Source: JAFDWI01 sp964449375 (GTDB taxonomy: Bacteria; Actinomycetota; Acidimicrobiia; Acidimicrobiales; Iamiaceae). Taken from it: a stretch of DNA of 14,449 nt. Of this stretch, positions 13,224-14,449 are shown piece by piece (the first letter of the stretch is position 1; each line of letters opens with the position of its first letter). Location: assembly GCA_964449375.1 (NCBI GenBank), contig CAYVAS010000067.1:1-14449 (forward strand). Reading direction: 5' to 3'. A program made the position numbers and the translations under genes. The notes under the pieces are model-generated. The model ran no database searches and was not told where the DNA came from. It saw nothing but the letters and a program-made list of their open reading frames with translations.

Positions 13224-14348
13224 CTACCGGACCGCCGGCGGAAGCGGCGGAAGACTCCAGAACAGCGCGGTGAGCGTGAGTTCCTCGTTGGGTTGCAGCG
13301 CCAACTGCGCGCTCACGGTGCCGATGCGGTCCACCGCGTCCAGGTACCGGTGCGCGTCGTCACCGGCGGTGGCCGCCTCGAGGTAGGCCCGGGCCAGCAC
13401 CGTGCAGCCCAGGCGCAGCTCACTGAGGCGGGCCTGGCGTTCGATGCGTTTGTGGCGGGCGACCAGCGCACGGCGACGGCCGGTGGCCGCGGTGATGCCG
13501 TATTCGTCGACCTCGGCGTCGAACTCGGCGAGTTCGGCCTCGTGCCGAGCCCGCACCGGCGCGGCGGCGTCGTCGATCATCGCCCGCAGGTCGCCGACCA
13601 GGCGCGTGGCGGTGGCACCGGTACCGTCGACCTGGCCGGGCACCTGCTTCCAGGCGGCGACCCGCAGCGCCAGCCGGTCGTCGCTGGCAAGCAGCCGGGC
13701 ACGCTCCAGATTGCCGCCGGCCGATGCGACCGCCAGTTCGGCCCGTTCGGCGTCGATCCCGTCGGCCTCGAGCAGCTCCCGCAGGGTGGCGTCGTCGATC
13801 CGGGAGAAGTCGATCCGCACACACCGTGACGCGATGGCCGCATGGTGGGGCGGCACCGTGCGGGAGACCAGCACCAGCGTGGTGCGGTCGGGCGGTTCCT
13901 CCAGGGTCTTGAGCAGCGCGCCCACCGCGGTGTCGGTGGCGGTGTCGAAACCGATCGCCGCGACGACCTTGCGGTCGGCCTCCACCGGTGAGGCGAACGC
14001 CTCCCGGATCACCCGGGACGCCTCGGTCTCGCCGTCGGACCCTCCCCGACCTCCGCGGAACACCGGCCCGTCGGCTTCGACGACGACCAGGTCCGGGTGC
14101 CGCTCGGCGGCGGCCAGCCGTCGGTGCCGGTCAGCGTCGGCCCCCTCGGCACCGGCTGCGAACAGCTCACCGGCGAAGGCCCGCAGCGCCAGGCGCTTGC
14201 CCGAGCCCTCGGGGCCCACGAACAGGTAGGCGTGCACCGGATCGACCACGGCGGCCGCGAGCCGGGCGCGGGTCCCGTCGCTGCCGGGCAGCATGTCCAG
14301 TCCGGGCGGGGAGGACGGGTCGGCCGGGGAGCGGAGGCCGGTGCTCAT
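13224..14348 (-). CDS. holB: DNA polymerase III delta' subunit (clamp-loader AAA+ protein)
   Basis: A clamp-loader subunit that helps load the beta clamp. The AAA+ core shows HAYLFVGPEGSGKRLALRAF (39-58) with a Walker-A-like GPEGSGK, ALLKTLEEPP (144-153) and the SRC sensor motif (174-176), followed by a helical C-terminal collar domain. Delta' proteins normally carry a four-Cys zinc module between Walker A and the HPD stretch; here residues about 62-86 contain no cysteine, so it is lost. Length is 374 aa from ATG at 14348. GTG at 14375 in frame is also possible, and neither has a good ribosome site, so a leaderless or unusual start is likely. The tRNA-Thr gene lies 47 bp upstream. Confidence 0.9.
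   Translation of the reverse strand: MSTGLRSPADPSSPPGLDMLPGSDGTRARLAAAVVDPVHAYLFVGPEGSGKRLALRAFAGELFAAGAEGADADRHRRLAAAERHPDLVVVEADGPVFRGGRGGSDGETEASRVIREAFASPVEADRKVVAAIGFDTATDTAVGALLKTLEEPPDRTTLVLVSRTVPPHHAAIASRCVRIDFSRIDDATLRELLEADGIDAERAELAVASAGGNLERARLLASDDRLALRVAAWKQVPGQVDGTGATATRLVGDLRAMIDDAAAPVRARHEAELAEFDAEVDEYGITAATGRRRALVARHKRIERQARLSELRLGCTVLARAYLEAATAGDDAHRYLDAVDRIGTVSAQLALQPNEELTLTALFWSLPPLPPAVR
13261..13284 (-). promoter_or_regulatory. Candidate ECF-type promoter (GGAAC-N16-GTT) for sigR-rsrA
   Basis: On the minus strand GGAAC (13284-13280) and GTT (13263-13261) are separated by 16 bases, about 50 bases before the sigR ATG and within the end of holB. SigR-type promoters are GGAAT/C-N17-18-GTT, so the spacer is one or two bases short. 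Coding constraint on holB may explain the match. Confidence 0.25.
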
Positions 14349-14395
14349 GGCTCCAGTCTTGCAGCCGGAGGGCACCGGGGAGACGGGGGACTCGG

Positions 14396-14449
14396 AGCCC
14401 GGGAGGAGAATCGAACTCCTGACCTATTCATTACGAGTGAATTGCTCTA
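14396..14449 (-). tRNA. tRNA-Thr (anticodon CGU), 5' part beyond the window edge
   Basis: The 3' two thirds of a tRNA read on the minus strand. The 3' acceptor strand CCCGGGC is at 14397-14403 with discriminator T at 14396, the T-stem AGGAG/CTCCT with loop TTCGATT at 14404-14420, and the variable loop AGGTC at 14421-14425. The anticodon stem ATTCA/TGAAT closes the loop CTCGTAA (14431-14437), with anticodon CGT at 14433-14435 decoding ACG (Thr). The 3' half of the D-stem (GAGC) is at 14444-14447. The bases after the discriminator are CCG, so CCA is not encoded. The 5' acceptor and D-loop lie outside. Confidence 0.93.

Overview
The window is GC-rich (about 70% by eye) and dense with genes. It encodes an actinobacterial gene set: a SigR/RsrA-type sigma/anti-sigma pair, a DUF2342-type zinc metalloprotease next to tilS-hpt, and a folE-folP-folB-folK plus DUF2520-panC neighbourhood. 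This points to Actinomycetota. The divergent gene content and odd insertions make a deep-branching class such as Acidimicrobiia plausible, but that placement is inference. No phage, transposon, CRISPR array or origin was seen.

Nearly everything is on the minus strand, so transcription runs from high to low coordinates. In that order come a tRNA-Thr(CGU) cut by the right edge, the DNA polymerase III delta' subunit (holB), an ECF sigma factor (sigR-like) with its zinc anti-sigma factor (rsrA-like), a 54-aa single-TM protein, a zinc metalloprotease, tilS, hpt, folE, a lipoprotein S15/CocE-type hydrolase and folP. A two-gene MacB/FtsX-like ABC exporter follows, whose ATPase carries a C-terminal cyclic-nucleotide-binding domain. 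Next come a phosphatase-fold protein lacking the catalytic cysteine and arginine, folB and folK. One plus-strand gene (a small PH-like protein) converges on folK and diverges from the last pair, a DUF2520 Rossmann oxidoreductase and panC.

The core is vitamin and cofactor metabolism. folE, folB, folK and folP cover GTP cyclohydrolase, aldolase, pyrophosphokinase and pteroate synthase steps of folate synthesis. panC makes pantothenate, and the adjacent DUF2520 protein could supply or replace ketopantoate reductase. hpt and tilS serve purine salvage and tRNA-Ile lysidine formation, and SigR/RsrA would sense thiol oxidative stress. Many junctions are 4-nt GTGA or ATGA overlaps, which implies translational coupling.

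The window is mostly housekeeping. The least ordinary content is the catalytically dead phosphatase-fold protein coupled to folB, the ABC/cNMP fusion and the lipoprotein hydrolase inserted in the folate cluster, the absence of ftsH at the hpt-folE junction where many actinobacteria have it, and a strong hairpin in the leader of the PH-like gene. I did not find convincing evidence of a wholly new system.
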